Shown here in pieces: positions 38,024 through 40,166 of a stretch of 40,166 bases of DNA. Below the pieces are notes generated by a model. The model was not told the origin of the DNA. It saw nothing but the letters and a program-made list of their open reading frames with translations, and did not search any database. Made by a program: the position numbers and the translations under genes. The stretch comes from Yinghuangia seranimata. Lineage in GTDB: Bacteria; Actinomycetota; Actinomycetes; Streptomycetales; Streptomycetaceae. The number at the start of each line of letters is the position of its first letter. The first letter of the stretch is position 1. The DNA lies in contig NZ_JASAOI010000092.1 of assembly GCF_029953285.1 (NCBI RefSeq), positions 1 through 40,166 on the forward strand. Reading direction: 5' to 3'.

Positions 38024-38683
38024 TCAGCCCACCGGCTTGCGGTCGAACGTTGCGTATTTCAGGGCCAGTCCGTCGAGCAGCGCCGTCAGGCCCGTCTCGA
38101 AGGCGGCCTCGTTGATTTCCCGTTGGGCGTCGGCCAGGAGGTGGGCCTGGTCGAGGTGGGGGTAGGCGCCGGCGTACAGCTTGGCGTCGTCCGGGAATCC
38201 GCCGGCGAAGGAGCCGAGGGCCGAGCCGGTCACGAAGTACCGCATCAGGACGCCGACGCGGGTCGCCTGTGCCCGGGGCCAGCCCGCGTCGACGAGGGCG
38301 CCGAAGACGGCGTCGGCCATCCGGAGGGCGTTGGGGCGGCGGCCCGGGCCCTGGGCGAGGGCCGGGACGACGTTCGGGTGGGCGGCGAGAGCGGCGCGGT
38401 ACGACCGGGCCCAGGTGCGGAGCGGGGCCTGCCACGCCCCGTCGGCGGTGATCGCCGGGTCGGCGAAGACCGCGACGTCGACCTCGCCCAGCACGCTGTC
38501 GACGACGGCGTCGATCAGTTCGTCCTTGGTGGCGAAGTGGTTGTACAGCGCGGGCCCGCTGACCCCCAGTTCGGCGGCGAGCCGGCGGGTGGAGACGGCG
38601 TCGAGGCCCTCGTCGTCGACCAGCGTGAGCGCGGCGGCGACGATGCGGTCGCGGCTCAGCAGCGGTTGGCGTGGCCGACCCAC
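38024..38683 (-). CDS. TetR-family regulator of the adjacent acyl-CoA dehydrogenase
   Basis: A 219-residue protein. Residues 1-55 hold the TetR DNA-binding domain (MGRPRQPLLSRDRIVAAALTLV, then VSTRRLAAELG, then VSGPALYNHFATKDEL). The C-terminal domain (about 80-210) resembles the TetR class C-terminal fold with WARSYRAALAAHPNVVP. The start is GTG 38683, with GGAGG 8 nt upstream. It diverges from the acyl-CoA dehydrogenase gene, with a perfect 19-bp palindrome between them, and probably represses both. The ligand is unknown, perhaps an acyl-CoA. Confidence 0.88.
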   Translation of the reverse strand: MGRPRQPLLSRDRIVAAALTLVDDEGLDAVSTRRLAAELGVSGPALYNHFATKDELIDAVVDSVLGEVDVAVFADPAITADGAWQAPLRTWARSYRAALAAHPNVVPALAQGPGRRPNALRMADAVFGALVDAGWPRAQATRVGVLMRYFVTGSALGSFAGGFPDDAKLYAGAYPHLDQAHLLADAQREINEAAFETGLTALLDGLALKYATFDRKPVG

Positions 38684-38810
38684 GGTAGGCGCCTCCTTGT
38701 CCGGCGGGGTGGCGGATTCGCGGTCATTCTCCCAGTGGCCGGGCCGCGGCGTGGGCGGGCGTGCTTGGGGGCCGCCACAACAAAGCGTCCGCTCAGGCCT
38801 AGCCGTCTCA

Positions 38811-38829
38811 AAATTAGCAGTGCTAATTT
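38811..38829. promoter_or_regulatory. TetR-type operator palindrome
   Basis: AAATTAGCA-G-TGCTAATTT, a perfect 19-bp palindrome in an AT-rich island. It lies 128 nt from the TetR start and 78 nt from the acyl-CoA dehydrogenase start. The binding protein is inferred from position. Confidence 0.8.
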
Positions 38830-38906
38830 GTGCCCGGAAGAGCCGGCACCCCGTTCGCCTCGAACGCCCACCGCCCCGTACCCGACGTCCCGTAACGGAG
38901 CACGCC

Positions 38907-40073
38907 ATGGACTTCTCGCTCACCGACGACCAGAAGGCGATCCGCGACACCGCGCGTGCGTTCCTCGCGAAAGAGGTCATGCCTCTCGAGCAGGAGGTAC
39001 TGCGCCGCGAACGCGCCCACCAGCCCTCGCTCGACCGCAGCGAACTGCGCGAACTCCAGCTCAAGGCGAAGAAGTTCGGCTTCTGGGGACTGTCCACGCC
39101 CGAGGAGTACGGCGGCATGGACCTCCCCGCCGTCACCCAGTCGCTGATCTGGACCGAACTCGGGCGTTGCTTCGTGCCGTTCCGGTTCGGCGGCGAGGCG
39201 GACAACATCCTGTACTTCGCCAACGACGAGCAGAAGCACGAGTACCTGCTCCCGACGATCGCCGGCGACCGCATATCGTGCTTCGCCATCACCGAGCCGG
39301 GCGCGGGGTCCGACGCCGCCAACATCAAGCTGTCGGCCCGTCAGGACGGCGACGACTGGATCCTCAACGGCGAGAAGACCTTCATCACGAACGGCAACGA
39401 CGCCGACTTCGCGATCGTCGTCGCCGTCACGGACAAGGAGAAGGGCGTCCGGGGCGGCGGCACGACGGCGTTCCTCGTCGACCGCGCGATGGGCTGGAAG
39501 TCCGAGTTCATCCAGACCATGGGCGAAGGCGGGCCCGCGTCACTGGTGTTCGAGAACGTCCGCGTCCCGTCCCGCAACATCCTCGGCGAGATCGGCCAGG
39601 GCTTCGGCCTCGGCATGAAGTGGATCGGCAAGGGCCGCTACACGATCCCGTCCAACGGCATCGGCATCGCCGAACGCGTCCTGCAGATGGCCCTCGACCA
39701 CGCCAACACGCGTGAGACGTTCGGCAAGCCGATCGCCGAGAACCAGGCCATCCAGTGGATGATCGCCGACTCCGAGGTCGAACTCGAGGCCGCCCGGCTG
39801 CTGGTGCTGCGCGCCGCGTGGGCCATCGACCAGGGGCTCGACCCGCGGCACAGCTCGTCCATGGCCAAGCTGTACGGCGCGGGCATGGTCAACCGGGTCG
39901 TCGACCGCGCGCTGCAGATCCACGGCGGCATGGGCTACACCCGCGAACTCCCCATCGAGCGCTGGTACCGGCAGGTCCGGCTGTACCGGATCTTCGAGGG
40001 GACGGACGAGATGCAGCGCCTGATCCTCTCCCGCGACCTGCTGCGCGGCTACACGAAGATCGGGCAGGTCTGA
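38907..40073 (+). CDS. Acyl-CoA dehydrogenase
   Basis: A 388-residue FAD enzyme with the full ACAD fold: MDFSLTDDQKAIRDTARAFL at the N-terminus, the substrate/FAD segment CFAITEPGAGSDAANI, WILNGEKTFITNG, then ALQIHGGMGYTRELPIERWYR and LYRIFEGTDEMQRL. The Glu in FEGT is the usual catalytic base position. ATG 38907 follows GGAG with 7-nt spacing. It introduces a C2-C3 double bond into an acyl-CoA and passes electrons to ETF. Chain specificity is not readable. It is probably the first gene of an operon, as another frame begins 5 nt after its stop. Confidence 0.9.
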   Translation: MDFSLTDDQKAIRDTARAFLAKEVMPLEQEVLRRERAHQPSLDRSELRELQLKAKKFGFWGLSTPEEYGGMDLPAVTQSLIWTELGRCFVPFRFGGEADNILYFANDEQKHEYLLPTIAGDRISCFAITEPGAGSDAANIKLSARQDGDDWILNGEKTFITNGNDADFAIVVAVTDKEKGVRGGGTTAFLVDRAMGWKSEFIQTMGEGGPASLVFENVRVPSRNILGEIGQGFGLGMKWIGKGRYTIPSNGIGIAERVLQMALDHANTRETFGKPIAENQAIQWMIADSEVELEAARLLVLRAAWAIDQGLDPRHSSSMAKLYGAGMVNRVVDRALQIHGGMGYTRELPIERWYRQVRLYRIFEGTDEMQRLILSRDLLRGYTKIGQV

Positions 40074-40078
40074 CCGTC

Positions 40079-40166
40079 ATGGACACGACATACGTGCTCC
40101 AGCACGCGGCGCACCGCGGTACGGCGCGCCGCGACCAGTGCGACGAGGCGCGGCCGCGGCCGCGCG
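40079..40166 (+). CDS. Start of a further gene, truncated by the window edge
   Basis: An ATG 5 nt after the acyl-CoA dehydrogenase stop opens a frame (MDTTYVLQHAAHRGTARR and on) that runs to the window end. Only 29 codons are visible, too few to name a product. The tight spacing suggests an operon, but no clear Shine-Dalgarno sequence is present. Confidence 0.35.
   Translation, partial: MDTTYVLQHAAHRGTARRDQCDEARPRPR

Overview
The window is very GC-rich, with strong third-position G/C and GTG/TTG starts. It encodes a HelR-type RNA polymerase ATPase, an F420-type luciferase-like oxidoreductase, a P450 with a CxxHxxC ferredoxin, and an HbpS-like protein. These point to an actinomycete, most likely Streptomyces or a close relative. 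No rRNA, phage, transposase or CRISPR genes were seen. All names come from reading the sequence and from family knowledge; no database search was run.

Layout. 0-8 kb: 17-bp tandem repeat, helR, an oxidoreductase and a carboxymuconolactone-decarboxylase-like domain that appear split by a 1-nt frameshift, an unknown protein, a TetR regulator diverging from an MFS exporter over a 21-bp palindrome, and a VOC protein. 8-18 kb and 22-29.6 kb: a catabolic region of five enzyme/transport units and one regulator gene. They are an amidohydrolase and a glutamine amidotransferase; a glutamine-synthetase-like ligase and a P450; an acetoacetate-decarboxylase-like enzyme; an APC permease and a luciferase-like oxidoreductase; a PuuC-like aldehyde dehydrogenase and PuuD-like hydrolase; and HpaE-, HpaD- and HpaG-like meta-cleavage enzymes followed by ferredoxin and ferredoxin reductase. 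A MarR gene lies in the middle.

Seven copies or variants of one palindrome (GTTTG-N4-CAAAC) lie 17-67 nt upstream of these units, often overlapping the end of a -10 box. I infer one regulon, probably under the MarR protein. The gene set suggests gamma-glutamylation of an amine, oxidation possibly by the P450 system because no PuuB-type oxidase is present, aldehyde oxidation and deglutamylation, and a homoprotocatechuate-type meta pathway. An aromatic amine is a plausible but unproven substrate.

18.4-22 kb interrupts the catabolic genes. Two tandem 72-nt RNAs have complete tRNA cloverleaf geometry (anticodon positions UCC and CUG) but the same non-tRNA T-loop. The second ends 3 nt before the ATG of an unrecognised 760-aa protein. 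Two small unknown genes follow. This is the most unusual feature of the window.

29.6-40 kb: an MFS transporter, a frameshifted AraC regulator, a GNAT-AAA+ fusion, a two-RCK channel-like protein with an atypical pore, an S4 protein and an HbpS/GlcG-like protein. Next comes a 0.9-kb gene-free region holding a nested palindrome of about 670 bp, then a TetR regulator divergent from an acyl-CoA dehydrogenase.
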